A stretch of 64,000 bases of DNA. Source: CALJTV01 sp036821185. GTDB taxonomy: Bacteria > Chloroflexota > Dehalococcoidia > GIF9 > UBA5629. The notes below the pieces were generated by a model that saw nothing but the letters and a program-made list of their open reading frames with translations, was not told the origin of the DNA and searched no databases. The stretch spans positions 1 to 64,000 of the forward strand of contig DAISKD010000005.1 in NCBI GenBank assembly GCA_036821185.1, read 5' to 3'. Shown piece after piece: positions 9,718-17,239 of the stretch (its first letter is position 1; the number at the start of each line of letters is the position of its first letter). Position numbers and translations under genes: made by a program.

Positions 9718-10434
9718 TTACAAAAGATTTTTAAACCTTAACGCATCATCAAACATCTCGATATTATTGAACAAAACATATGCATTATCACCTACTAAAT
9801 TTCTCAAACGGCATAGCTCCTCATCGCTATACTTGTGCCTGTAGTTCGGCCCCCCATGCAGTCTGAAGTATCTTAAGTCACCACACAATGGCAGTCTCTC
9901 TAAGGGGTCAACACAATGGATAAGCCCTATCTCCCGACATATAGAACTTATGCTGTCGTCGCTCCAAGCCCCTCTTGGTTCCCAAACAAAAATAAAATCG
10001 TTCCGCCCCAACTTCCTAAAGAAAAGCCGCATGCTTTCCATATTTTGCGCGCAGTCCACAAAAGACGCAGGGGTCTGAAAAACCACCACTCGGGCTCCAA
10101 GCGGCAGAGCAATCTCTTTGGTCTTCTCCCAAGCTGTTAGAACTTCGGAGGTAGGACGGAAAAACCCGTATTGCTGTGTTTGCATAAGTGGAATTTTCCA
10201 ACCAAGTCTTCGGTACGTAGGACTCGATGGTGGATGTGTTATCAACTGCCATGCTTTAACGGTGAACTCGAATTCTGCGGGTGCCTCCTTTCGCCAGCTC
10301 AATGCACTGTCCACCGGAGGAGGTCTATAAAAGGTTTGCTGCACCTCGACAAGATTAAACAGTTCAAAATACCGCCGTCTCCCTTTCGGGAAACCACAGC
10401 AACCCACTTTTATTTGCCCCACAACGCTAGTCAC
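9718..10434 (-). CDS. DUF72 family protein (YecE-like)
   Basis: The protein has 238 residues and a DUF72 TIM-barrel-like pattern: KVGCCGFPKGRRRYFELFNLVE, EVQQTFYRPP, FEFTVKAWQLITH, FVWEPRGAW and YFRLHGGPNYRHKYS. The family has no proven activity. Its ATG overlaps the stop of the HTH gene upstream (ATGA), which points to coupled translation from the promoter at 10665-10693. Confidence 0.9.
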   Translation of the reverse strand: MTSVVGQIKVGCCGFPKGRRRYFELFNLVEVQQTFYRPPPVDSALSWRKEAPAEFEFTVKAWQLITHPPSSPTYRRLGWKIPLMQTQQYGFFRPTSEVLTAWEKTKEIALPLGARVVVFQTPASFVDCAQNMESMRLFFRKLGRNDFIFVWEPRGAWSDDSISSICREIGLIHCVDPLERLPLCGDLRYFRLHGGPNYRHKYSDEELCRLRNLVGDNAYVLFNNIEMFDDALRFKNLL

Positions 10435-10655
10435 TCCTGTTTTGCTTGATACTTAAATCCGGAACGATCCGCCACAATGTTGAGCAGTGTGACCGTAGCT
10501 CCCCTCGGTTTGTAAACGCCACTTTCCCATTCGCTTATCGTCTGTTGGCGGGTACCCAGAATTTTGGCCAGCTCAACCTGAGTCAGCCCCAGATGCCTTC
10601 GTAACGCACGGATACTGTATTTGTCCCACTTAGCTTGCCGCTTTTTGCCACCCAT
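10431..10655 (-). CDS. Small XRE-type helix-turn-helix regulator
   Basis: A 74-residue protein that is almost only an HTH domain: IRALRRHLGLTQVELAKILG, then TRQQTISEWESG as recognition helix and turn, and a PRGATVTLLNIVAD tail. It begins at ATG 10655, only about 9 bp after its -10 box, so the mRNA has almost no leader. A perfect palindrome fills the spacer of that promoter, so autorepression is a natural inference. It heads an operon with DUF72, DUF488 and DUF2851 and may act as their local regulator. Confidence 0.88.
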   Translation of the reverse strand: MGGKKRQAKWDKYSIRALRRHLGLTQVELAKILGTRQQTISEWESGVYKPRGATVTLLNIVADRSGFKYQAKQE

Positions 10656-10664
10656 TGTATTTGT

Positions 10665-10693
10665 ATTTTACACGGTACCGTGTAAACATTCAA
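10665..10693 (-). promoter_or_regulatory. Promoter of the HTH-DUF72-DUF488-DUF2851 operon
   Basis: On the minus strand TTGAAT (10693-10688) and TAAAAT (10670-10665) are 17 bp apart. The -10 box ends 9 bp before the ATG. The spacer is occupied by the palindrome at 10667-10686, so a protein bound there would block RNA polymerase. Confidence 0.7.
10667..10686. repeat. Perfect 20-bp palindrome, probable operator
   Basis: TTTACACGGTACCGTGTAAA reads identically on both strands and lies within the core promoter of the HTH gene. Position and symmetry suit a dimeric repressor, most simply the HTH protein encoded next to it. This is inference from layout only. Confidence 0.75.
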
Positions 10694-10789
10694 TGTACCC
10701 TATACCTCGTAGCATAATACAAAATCCTTTAAAAAGATGCAGCCATACACTGTAACCGATGTGCTAAGAGAGCGAAGTAAGCCCCACCC

Positions 10790-10818
10790 TTGATTTTCCA
10801 ACAGACCATTGCTATAAT
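10790..10818 (+). promoter_or_regulatory. Promoter of the zinc-protein/DnaJ-like operon
   Basis: TTGATT (10790-10795) and TATAAT (10813-10818) are separated by 17 bp. A CIRCE-like inverted repeat starts three bases after the -10 box, covering the expected transcription start near 10825. Confidence 0.8.
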
Positions 10819-10821
10819 TAA

Positions 10822-10848
10822 TTAGCAGTCAATGGTTTAGACTGCTAA
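10822..10848. promoter_or_regulatory. CIRCE-like operator (HrcA site) of the zinc-protein operon
   Basis: TTAGCAGTC, nine bases, then GACTGCTAA: a perfect inverted repeat with the 9-N-9 geometry of CIRCE (consensus TTAGCACTC-N9-GAGTGCTAA). Both arms carry the same C-to-G change relative to consensus, and the left arm is identical to that of the groES CIRCE in this window. HrcA would therefore be expected to repress this operon and release it on heat stress. Confidence 0.8.
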
Positions 10849-10910
10849 CTTCGTAGTGTGCAAACGGCTGCAAAGATATCTGCCAGAGAAAGGAGAGCAA
10901 ATCGGTAGAT

Positions 10911-11132
10911 ATGAATTGCAGGGTTTGCGGTATACCTTTCTTCATTGGTAGGACTGTATTCCGTTGTTCCTGTGGCAGCCTTGTCCATAGTTGGTGCTGG
11001 GAAAAACATGTACTCGAAGCACACAAACCATCTTTCACCATTGGCACTGTAGATCTCGATGGCAATTTTGCACCATCAAATAAGGAGAAGGACACGCAGT
11101 TGCTTGAAAAGCAAGTAGCTCAAACAAGGTAA
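10911..11132 (+). CDS. Small RING/treble-clef-like zinc protein
   Basis: The 73-residue protein has a dense metal-ligand pattern: Cys3-x2-Cys6, Cys19-x-Cys21, His26-x2-Cys29, His33 and His38. The RCSCGSLVHSWCWEKH segment resembles prokaryotic RING-type treble clefs, which bind two zinc ions. I do not recognise a named family. GAAAGGAGAG sits a little upstream of the ATG. It is the first gene behind the CIRCE promoter, so heat-shock control is likely. Its job may be protein binding or quality control, but that is a guess. Confidence 0.75.
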   Translation: MNCRVCGIPFFIGRTVFRCSCGSLVHSWCWEKHVLEAHKPSFTIGTVDLDGNFAPSNKEKDTQLLEKQVAQTR

Positions 11133-11148
11133 TCTTGAGGAGGTAGCG

Positions 11149-11361
11149 ATGCCGATCTACGAGTATTACTGCCTAAAATGTAACAGGGAGTTCGAATTAA
11201 TGCGCCCGCTCAGTCAATGCGACTCACCGGGCTTTTGTCCCGCCTGTGGTGAGAAAGGAGAAAAGCTAATCTCCTGCTGTGCCTCAAAGGTCGATTTTTA
11301 CATTAGACCACCTAGCAAAGCACCATTCCGTGGTAAGAGTGCGACAAAGAAACAGAAGTAA
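11149..11361 (+). CDS. FmdB-family zinc ribbon protein
   Basis: A 70-residue FmdB/CxxC_CxxC-type zinc ribbon: MPIYEYYCLKCNREFE with the first knuckle, FCPACGEKGEKLIS with the second, and a basic tail. Members are proposed to act in regulation or assembly, but the function is not established. A strong GAGGAGGT lies 6 nt before the ATG. It is 16 bp downstream of the RING-like gene in the CIRCE-controlled operon. Confidence 0.88.
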   Translation: MPIYEYYCLKCNREFELMRPLSQCDSPGFCPACGEKGEKLISCCASKVDFYIRPPSKAPFRGKSATKKQK

Positions 11362-11424
11362 CCCTGCGAACTAAAGGGAACGATTGATTAACCGCTTGCT
11401 ACCAAGCGTTTGAGAGTGCCCATT

Positions 11425-11901
11425 ATGGAGACACCGAGAGATCAGTATTATGCAGATACTAGCGTTATCACTGAAGAGGTGCCTGGAAGTCAGGTGCTTT
11501 CCAGTTTGCCTTGCTTTCGCTGCGGGATATGCTGCCATCGCTACCAGCCACGCATTGACCTGGTAGAGACAAGAGTCATAGCTGACGGTCTTGGTATTAC
11601 TTGGCAGGAATTCGTTGCCAATTATCTCGACAGTCGTTACTTTGGTGAGGAACGATTCCTACTGCGCCAAAACAATGGCGCTTGTGTCTTTCTCGAGCAG
11701 ATAGACGAGAAGATAGCCGCATGCACGATCCATGTCTTCAAGCCGTCAGTTTGCCGCGATTGGACACCAAGCCTGTTCAGAAAAGAATGTCAGGCAGGCC
11801 TAACACAGTTCTGGAAGCTCTGGGTGGATCAAGAGGGTAATTTGCAGGGCAATAAAGATGACGTGGCCCGGTTCTACTCATTTATTAACTCGCTTCGTTA
11901 G
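11425..11901 (+). CDS. YkgJ family cysteine cluster protein
   Basis: The 158-residue protein carries the YkgJ signature CFRCGICCHRYQPRI near residue 30 and later single cysteines (GACVFLEQ, ACTIHVFKPSVCRDW) that complete the cluster. The family is assumed to bind zinc or an iron-sulfur centre; its activity is unknown. ATG at 11425 is chosen. TTG 11410 and GTG 11416 are in frame upstream, and none has a good ribosome site. It sits inside the CIRCE-controlled operon. Confidence 0.85.
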   Translation: METPRDQYYADTSVITEEVPGSQVLSSLPCFRCGICCHRYQPRIDLVETRVIADGLGITWQEFVANYLDSRYFGEERFLLRQNNGACVFLEQIDEKIAACTIHVFKPSVCRDWTPSLFRKECQAGLTQFWKLWVDQEGNLQGNKDDVARFYSFINSLR

Positions 11902-11963
11902 CTTGCAACATGCACCACATTATGACATGACAGTAAAAACATTAAACGCTACGGAGGTAGCAA

Positions 11964-12116
11964 ATGAAGGTCTGTGTAAAGAAGATCTACTGCTCCAACT
12001 GTCGCCGCTTGGTTAGATGCCAGGAACATGCCACCAACGGGGCTATCCATGTAATATGCTCCAGGTGCGGCAAGCTGCTTCGGATATGGAATGGGATAAC
12101 CTGGAAATCACTGTAG
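11964..12116 (+). CDS. 50-residue zinc ribbon protein
   Basis: A short reading frame opens at ATG 11964 behind ACGGAGGT (5-6 nt spacing) and stops at TAG 12114-12116, four bases before the DnaJ-like gene. It encodes a basic protein with YCSNC (Cys10, Cys13) and ICSRC (Cys32, Cys35), a classic four-cysteine zinc ribbon. No family name comes to mind. The good ribosome site, knuckle spacing and tight position in the operon support a real gene. Confidence 0.8.
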   Translation: MKVCVKKIYCSNCRRLVRCQEHATNGAIHVICSRCGKLLRIWNGITWKSL

Positions 12117-12120
12117 CGCC

Positions 12121-13116
12121 ATGTCAAAGCGTGACTATAAAGAAATAAACGAAGCCTATGCTGTCCTTACCGACCGGGAAAAACGACGTCTATATGATAC
12201 TTACGGGCACGCCGGCTTGGAAGGTTATACCACTGCCGACATATATAGAGGAGTAGACTTCGATAGCCTTTTCCGGGAATTTGGACTCAGCGATCTGGGT
12301 TTCGAATTCGGCAACAGCATATTTGACTCCATATTCGGGACTATACAAGCCGAACGATATCAAAGAAAAGGCGCTGATCTGAAATATGATCTGGAAGTCA
12401 CTCTCGAAGAGATAGTTAACGGTGCGAATAAACAAATCGAAGTCCAATATACACGACAGTGTAACCTGTGTTTGGGTAGCGGGGCTAGTCCGCAAGGATT
12501 AGTCACTTTTGATCGATGCAGGGGTACAGGGCAGATCGTGTTTGAACGGCGATCTGGCTACAGTGTTTTTCGGCAAATCAATGTATGTCCAAGATGTCGG
12601 GGCGCAGGCAACATCGTTACCGAACATTGTTCCATCTGTCAAGGAAGGGGTCTTATCTATGAAAACAAAGAGATTCAAATAGAGGTTCCCAAAGGGGCCG
12701 ATGATGGGTATGTCATAAAGATACGAGGCGAAGGTGAACCGGGAAGGAACGGTGCTGCCCCCGGGGACCTTTACATTGTGCTGAGACTCAAGAAACACCC
12801 CAACTTCGAAAGGCGGGGAAATGACCTTTATACGACCAAGGAGATATCCTTTACGCAGGCTGCGCTTGGCGACAGGGTTGAGGTGACAGGATTGTACGGC
12901 CCTGTTTGGATCAACATCCCCGAGGGAACCCAGACAGACACAATTTTGCAGATACCAGGCCAGGGGCTCCCCCGCTTTGAGGAGGAAGGTAAAGGCGATT
13001 TATTTGTAAGAGTTAAAGTAGTGACCCCTCAAAACTTGAGCCAGAGAGAGAAAGCACTATTGAGGGAGTTCGATAAACTACAGAAGGAAAAGCAAGCTAA
13101 ACAGGCGAAAATATAG
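12121..13116 (+). CDS. DnaJ-like chaperone lacking the J-domain core
   Basis: The protein (331 residues) has the DnaJ body: four CxxCxGxG-type repeats (residues 114-177), substrate-binding beta domains (IEVPKGADDGYVIKIRGEGEPG) and a C-terminal DLFVRVKV segment. Its N-terminus jumps from MSKRDY straight to KEINEAYAVLTD, so helices I-II and the HPD motif that stimulates DnaK are absent. The second zinc repeat has Phe130 in place of its first Cys (FDRCRGTG). The frame is intact, so it may be a J-less holdase, though an assembly deletion cannot be excluded. Its start is 4 bp from the zinc ribbon gene, and control by CIRCE upstream is likely. Confidence 0.85.
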   Translation: MSKRDYKEINEAYAVLTDREKRRLYDTYGHAGLEGYTTADIYRGVDFDSLFREFGLSDLGFEFGNSIFDSIFGTIQAERYQRKGADLKYDLEVTLEEIVNGANKQIEVQYTRQCNLCLGSGASPQGLVTFDRCRGTGQIVFERRSGYSVFRQINVCPRCRGAGNIVTEHCSICQGRGLIYENKEIQIEVPKGADDGYVIKIRGEGEPGRNGAAPGDLYIVLRLKKHPNFERRGNDLYTTKEISFTQAALGDRVEVTGLYGPVWINIPEGTQTDTILQIPGQGLPRFEEEGKGDLFVRVKVVTPQNLSQREKALLREFDKLQKEKQAKQAKI

Positions 13117-13271
13117 CTTTAAATGATGACAAAAATCTTTGTCCAGATCATCGCCTTCTGCAAAAACCCGAAATCGGAGGCTGCCATTGTAGAAGCTTCC
13201 CATTCTAATCAACACTCAGCCCAAGCGCTTAGCACCGAAAAGAACGGCACAGTTAGCCCAGGAGGTTAACT

Positions 13272-13871
13272 ATGGAGCTATCTCCTTTAGCTAAAGAGAA
13301 GTTAGCTAAGATCGGCGAGCTGTCACCCGGAGAGAAGGAAAGGTTAAAGATATCCGAGAAGCTGACTCAGCTGCTGGCAGACTATTTCACTAAGAGGATC
13401 GATGTAAACAGTCTTTGGCTGGAGCTAAAGAAATGCAAAGAACAAGGACACGAATCAATCATCCGAGAAACACAGATTAGACTGCTTAACGCCATCACGC
13501 TTACCAGCAACCAAGCAGATTTCGAACATTGCCGAAATGCGCTATTAGGTTGTGAAACCCTCAAAGAACACAGCAGATACTCTGACCTAGAACATGGCCT
13601 GAAAATGCTTGAGTCACTCCGCCTGCAGTACCAACAGGAAAAAGAAAGGGCTTTCAACAATATCAAGCAAAGCATCCAGCAACAGGTCGCAATGGCAGCC
13701 CGGCAGGTGCTAAGGCAAAGCAGCAACAGGAATATCTCAATAGACATAAAGGGCTCGGTGGAGGCGACAGCGCGCACAAATCCCCAGTGGAGAAGTTTTC
13801 TACTGGAACACGACAGAATTTACGGACAGAAGTTCGACGAGCTGGTAGCAAGGGTAAAAAGACTGCTGTGA
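13272..13871 (+). CDS. Unknown helical protein at the end of the chaperone operon
   Basis: I do not recognise this 199-residue protein. It is rich in charged residues and predicted helical, with a coiled-coil-like stretch at about residues 110-140 (ESLRLQYQQEKERAFNNIKQ). It then has a basic segment and an amphipathic end (FDELVARVKRLL). It has no signal peptide and no metal motifs. AGGAGG lies 6 nt before the ATG. It is 155 bp after the DnaJ-like gene and 60 bp upstream of the groES operon. Size and helicity recall a nucleotide-exchange or adaptor protein, but I see no GrpE motif. Confidence 0.75.
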   Translation: MELSPLAKEKLAKIGELSPGEKERLKISEKLTQLLADYFTKRIDVNSLWLELKKCKEQGHESIIRETQIRLLNAITLTSNQADFEHCRNALLGCETLKEHSRYSDLEHGLKMLESLRLQYQQEKERAFNNIKQSIQQQVAMAARQVLRQSSNRNISIDIKGSVEATARTNPQWRSFLLEHDRIYGQKFDELVARVKRLL

Positions 13872-13903
13872 CCAGCCGCAGTCGCTCTGTCAACTATGAC
13901 CTC

Positions 13904-13932
13904 TTTACAAGTCAGGTGTGCTGTGCTAAAAT
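13904..13932 (+). promoter_or_regulatory. groES-groEL promoter
   Basis: TTTACA (13904-13909), 17 bp, TAAAAT (13927-13932). The CIRCE element begins two bases downstream and covers the transcription start. Confidence 0.8.
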
Positions 13933-13934
13933 AA

Positions 13935-13961
13935 TTAGCAGTCTAACGCACAGAGTGCTAA
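13935..13961. promoter_or_regulatory. CIRCE operator of groES-groEL
   Basis: TTAGCAGTC, nine bases, GAGTGCTAA. The right arm is exact consensus and the left arm has one change. HrcA is the known ligand of this element; hrcA itself is not in the window. Confidence 0.92.
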
Positions 13962-13989
13962 AAATAATAACTGAAAGGGGGTAGGAGAA

Positions 13990-14286
13990 ATGGCAACAAA
14001 GCTTGAACCATTGGGTGACAGGGTAGTAGTTAAACCCAAGCCCAAAGAGGAAGTCACAAAAGGTGGCATAGTCCTGCCAGACACAGCCAAGGAGAAACCC
14101 CAAGAGGGGGAGGTTATCGCAGTTGGACCTGGCAGGCTTACCGACGACGGTAAGAGAATAGCTATGGATGTAAAAGTAGGCGATATAGTTATTTACGCCA
14201 AATACGGAGGCACTGAAATAAAAGAGGATGACGAAGAGCTGATCATTCTCAGAGAAAGCGATATCCTGGCCAAAAAGGTGAAATAA
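13990..14286 (+). CDS. groES: Co-chaperonin GroES
   Basis: GroES caps the GroEL cavity. The 98-residue protein shows the full family pattern: LEPLGDRVVVKPKPKEEVTKGG, the mobile loop GIVLPDTAKEKPQEG, and KVGDIVIYAKYGGTEIK. GGGGGTAGGAG precedes the ATG. It is the first gene of the CIRCE-controlled groESL operon; groEL follows after 27 bp. Confidence 0.97.
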   Translation: MATKLEPLGDRVVVKPKPKEEVTKGGIVLPDTAKEKPQEGEVIAVGPGRLTDDGKRIAMDVKVGDIVIYAKYGGTEIKEDDEELIILRESDILAKKVK

Positions 14287-14313
14287 ATAAGGCAAAAGGA
14301 GGTGGTTTAACAC

Positions 14314-15921
14314 ATGGCAAAACAGATTATCTACGGTGAAGAAGCGAGACGCGCATTAAAAGCAGGTGTTGATGCACTTGCCAATGCTGTCAAAGTAACC
14401 CTTGGTCCCAGAGGGCGCCCTGTAGCCCTGGAGAGAAAGTTCGGTGCGCCCAACGTAATCAATGACGGTGTCTCCATAGCAAAAGATATCGAGCTCCCTG
14501 ATCCCTTTGAAAACATGGGGGCTCAGCTGGTCAAAGAGGCAGCCACTAAGACCAATGACAAATGCGGTGACGGTACAACTACAGCGACGGTTCTGGCACA
14601 GGCCATCATAAGCGAGGGTTTCAAGAACATTGCCGCCGGCGCTGATGCCATGGCGATAAAACGTGGCATCGAAAAGGGTACAGCCGCCATCGTAGAAGAG
14701 CTCAAGAAAATGGCAATCCCGGTAACGACTAAGGAGCAGGTTGCCCAAGTAGCCACCATTTCAGCAGCAGACCCTGAAATTGGCAACCTAATTGCCGAAG
14801 TAATGGAAAAAGTAGGCAAAGACGGGGTGATCACTGTTGAGGAGTCAAAGGGGCTACAATTTGAGACCGACTATGTAGAGGGTATGGAATTCGACCGCGG
14901 ATATATCAGCCCCTATTTCATCACCAACCCCGAACTGATGAAGGCGGAACTCGAAGACCCATACATTTTAATCACCGACAAGAAGATCTCAGCGATTTCT
15001 GAACTTTTGCCGATCCTCGAGAAAGTACTGCAAGTCTCTAAGAACTTTGTGGTCATCGCAGAGGATGTGGAGGGCGAAGCTCTAGCCACACTGGTAGTCA
15101 ATAAGCTACGCGGTACCATCAATTGTCTCGCAGTTAAAGCGCCTGGGTTTGGGGACAGGCGGAAGGCAATGCTCGAAGACATAGCAATCCTCACCGGCGG
15201 TAAGGTCATATCTGAGGAAGTAGGTAGAAAACTTGATTCAGCCACAGTAGCTGACCTCGGCAGAGCCAGAAAGGTGGTAGCCGACAAAGACAATACCACC
15301 ATCGTAGAAGGCAAGGGTTCCGAGGAAGCGATTCAAGCCCGCATCAAACAGATAAAGGCGCAGATCGAGGAGACCACTTCGGATTATGACAAAGAAAAGC
15401 TGCAGGAACGACTGGCTAAACTGGCCGGTGGGGTAGCAGTCATCAAAGTTGGTGCTGCTACTGAAGTAGAACTTAAAGAAAAGAAGCACCGGGTTGAAGA
15501 TGCCCTCTCTGCGACCAGAGCTGCTGTAGAGGAAGGTATCCTGCCAGGTGGCGGAGTAGCACTGTTAAATGCTGCACCCGCACTGGATAAGGTAAAAGTG
15601 GAGGGCGACGAGGCTGTAGGCATTACCATCTTGAGACGGGCTTTGGAAGAACCACTGCGATGGATTGCTGAAAATGCTGGCCAAGAGGGCTCGGTGGTGA
15701 TAGACAAGGTCAAGCGCAGCAAGAAGGGTGTAGGCTATGACGCGCTGCGAGACGAGTTCGGGAACATGGTGGCTAAAGGCATCATCGACCCGGTTAAAGT
15801 GACCAGAACCGCGCTGGAGAATGCTGCCAGCATCGCAAACATGATCCTCACCACTGAGTCACTGGTGACTGACATTCCAGAGAAGGAAAAGGCTGCCACA
15901 CCACCTATGCCTGAATACTAA
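14314..15921 (+). CDS. groEL: Chaperonin GroEL
   Basis: GroEL is the 60-kDa double-ring folding ATPase. The 535-residue sequence is collinear with the family: VTLGPRGRPVALERKFGAP, the ATPase segment CGDGTTTATVLAQAI, apical domain blocks and GGGVALLNAAPAL. A Cys occupies the usually small position before GDGTTT. The C-terminus ends EKAATPPMPEY and lacks the common Gly-Gly-Met repeat tail. AAAGGAGGTGG precedes the ATG. A bidirectional terminator follows at 15931. Confidence 0.98.
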   Translation: MAKQIIYGEEARRALKAGVDALANAVKVTLGPRGRPVALERKFGAPNVINDGVSIAKDIELPDPFENMGAQLVKEAATKTNDKCGDGTTTATVLAQAIISEGFKNIAAGADAMAIKRGIEKGTAAIVEELKKMAIPVTTKEQVAQVATISAADPEIGNLIAEVMEKVGKDGVITVEESKGLQFETDYVEGMEFDRGYISPYFITNPELMKAELEDPYILITDKKISAISELLPILEKVLQVSKNFVVIAEDVEGEALATLVVNKLRGTINCLAVKAPGFGDRRKAMLEDIAILTGGKVISEEVGRKLDSATVADLGRARKVVADKDNTTIVEGKGSEEAIQARIKQIKAQIEETTSDYDKEKLQERLAKLAGGVAVIKVGAATEVELKEKKHRVEDALSATRAAVEEGILPGGGVALLNAAPALDKVKVEGDEAVGITILRRALEEPLRWIAENAGQEGSVVIDKVKRSKKGVGYDALRDEFGNMVAKGIIDPVKVTRTALENAASIANMILTTESLVTDIPEKEKAATPPMPEY

Positions 15922-15930
15922 TCCGCACTG

Positions 15931-15968
15931 AACCCCGGGGCTATCCAGAAGGGTAGCTCCGGGGTTTT
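15931..15968. terminator. Bidirectional terminator between groEL and the M16 peptidase gene
   Basis: A 13-bp stem (AACCCCGGGGCTA with TAGCTCCGGGGTT, one G-U pair) with a 10-nt loop is followed on the plus strand by TTTTTA. The reverse orientation would serve the M16 gene, whose stop is at the right edge. Confidence 0.85.
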
Positions 15969-17230
15969 TAAACACCGAGCACCCTTTCGAACGGGCCAGT
16001 ATCTCTGATCGGCCCCACCACTGCTAAACTGAAAGCTTCGGTGCTGAAAAGCGTGTGGGCTACTCTTTCTAGATCATCTCTGGTCACCGCCTCTACCAAA
16101 GCAATAACATCATCAATGCTAAGTATGCGCTGCATCAGCAACTCCTGCGCCCCGAGCCACCCGGCAACATTTCGACTGTTCTCCAGGCTCAGCAGTAACC
16201 TTCCTTTGGCTATCTCCTTAGCTTTGCAGACCTCTGCCTCTGACAGGGTATCTTTAACAGCAAATAACTCATCGATAATTGCCTTAAGTGCAGTTTCCCC
16301 TTGCATCGGATCAACACCAGCATGAACTATAAAAGCGCCGGTATCCCTAAAGTGGTCAGCATAACTCTGAATCTCATAAGCAAGTCCCTTCTCTTCCCTT
16401 AACTTGAGAAACAACCGGCTGCTCATCCCCTCGCCCAAGACAATACTCAAGAGGTCAACAGCATAACGGTCGGGATCAAAGAATGACACGCCGGGTGCGC
16501 CCAAACAAAGCTGGAGCTGCTCCGTTTCCCGAAATTCTATCGCCAGCCGCCTCTGTCTAACACACTCAGCGCCGGAAAAACCATGGGGTGCCTTACCACT
16601 CTCCCACTGATAAACCGCCTCGCTAATAACATCCAGCACCAGTTTCTGGTCAATATCACCGGCAATACTCGCCACCGTATTATTAGGTAGGTAATGGTCA
16701 CGATGAAACTGAATAATTTGCTCCCTGGTCAGAGAACCTATGGTCTCTTTACTTCCAGCAATATCACGGCCCAACGGTATCCCTGGCCAAAGAAGCTCGT
16801 CAATCAGCATCGTCACACGTTGCCTGGGTGAATCCAGTGTCATATTTATCTCCTCGATTATCACTTGACGCTCCCGTTCTATATCACCCGCCTCAAGGCG
16901 GGGATTACAAATCAGGTCCACCAGGACATCAACAGCCAGAGCCAAGTACTTACTGGGCACCCGGCACCAAAATGATGTCAATTCCTTATCCGTACCACCA
17001 TTAAGCAAACCACCAACACTCTCTATGGCCTCGCTGATCTCTTTGGCACCCTTTCGTTTTCGTGTCCCTTTGAAACAGAGATGCTCCAAGAAGTGTGCGA
17101 TACCAGCCTGCGACTCCAGTTCGTATCTGGGTCCAGCGCCCACAAAAAATACTACCGATATCGAGCGCGCGTGCGGCATTTCGCTGCTAATTACACGTAG
17201 GCCGTTAGCTAATGTCGTTTTCTGGTACAC
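15968..17230 (-). CDS. M16 family zinc metallopeptidase
   Basis: The 420-residue protein is of the mitochondrial-processing-peptidase/PqqL type. The inverted zinc motif HFLEH (HxxEH) is at about residue 46, and the distal Glu is in RQVIIEEINM about 75 residues on. The second, non-catalytic half is complete. It probably degrades peptides in the cytoplasm. The start is GTG 17230 with TAGAAT only 9 bp upstream and no Shine-Dalgarno, so a leaderless mRNA is likely. Confidence 0.93.
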   Translation of the reverse strand: MYQKTTLANGLRVISSEMPHARSISVVFFVGAGPRYELESQAGIAHFLEHLCFKGTRKRKGAKEISEAIESVGGLLNGGTDKELTSFWCRVPSKYLALAVDVLVDLICNPRLEAGDIERERQVIIEEINMTLDSPRQRVTMLIDELLWPGIPLGRDIAGSKETIGSLTREQIIQFHRDHYLPNNTVASIAGDIDQKLVLDVISEAVYQWESGKAPHGFSGAECVRQRRLAIEFRETEQLQLCLGAPGVSFFDPDRYAVDLLSIVLGEGMSSRLFLKLREEKGLAYEIQSYADHFRDTGAFIVHAGVDPMQGETALKAIIDELFAVKDTLSEAEVCKAKEIAKGRLLLSLENSRNVAGWLGAQELLMQRILSIDDVIALVEAVTRDDLERVAHTLFSTEAFSLAVVGPIRDTGPFERVLGV

Positions 17231-17239
17231 TATGTCAAG

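Noticed and set aside
13123..13269. 48-codon frame between the DnaJ-like and helical protein genes
   Set aside because: No ribosome site before its ATG and no recognisable features; its end is simply the ribosome site of the next gene.
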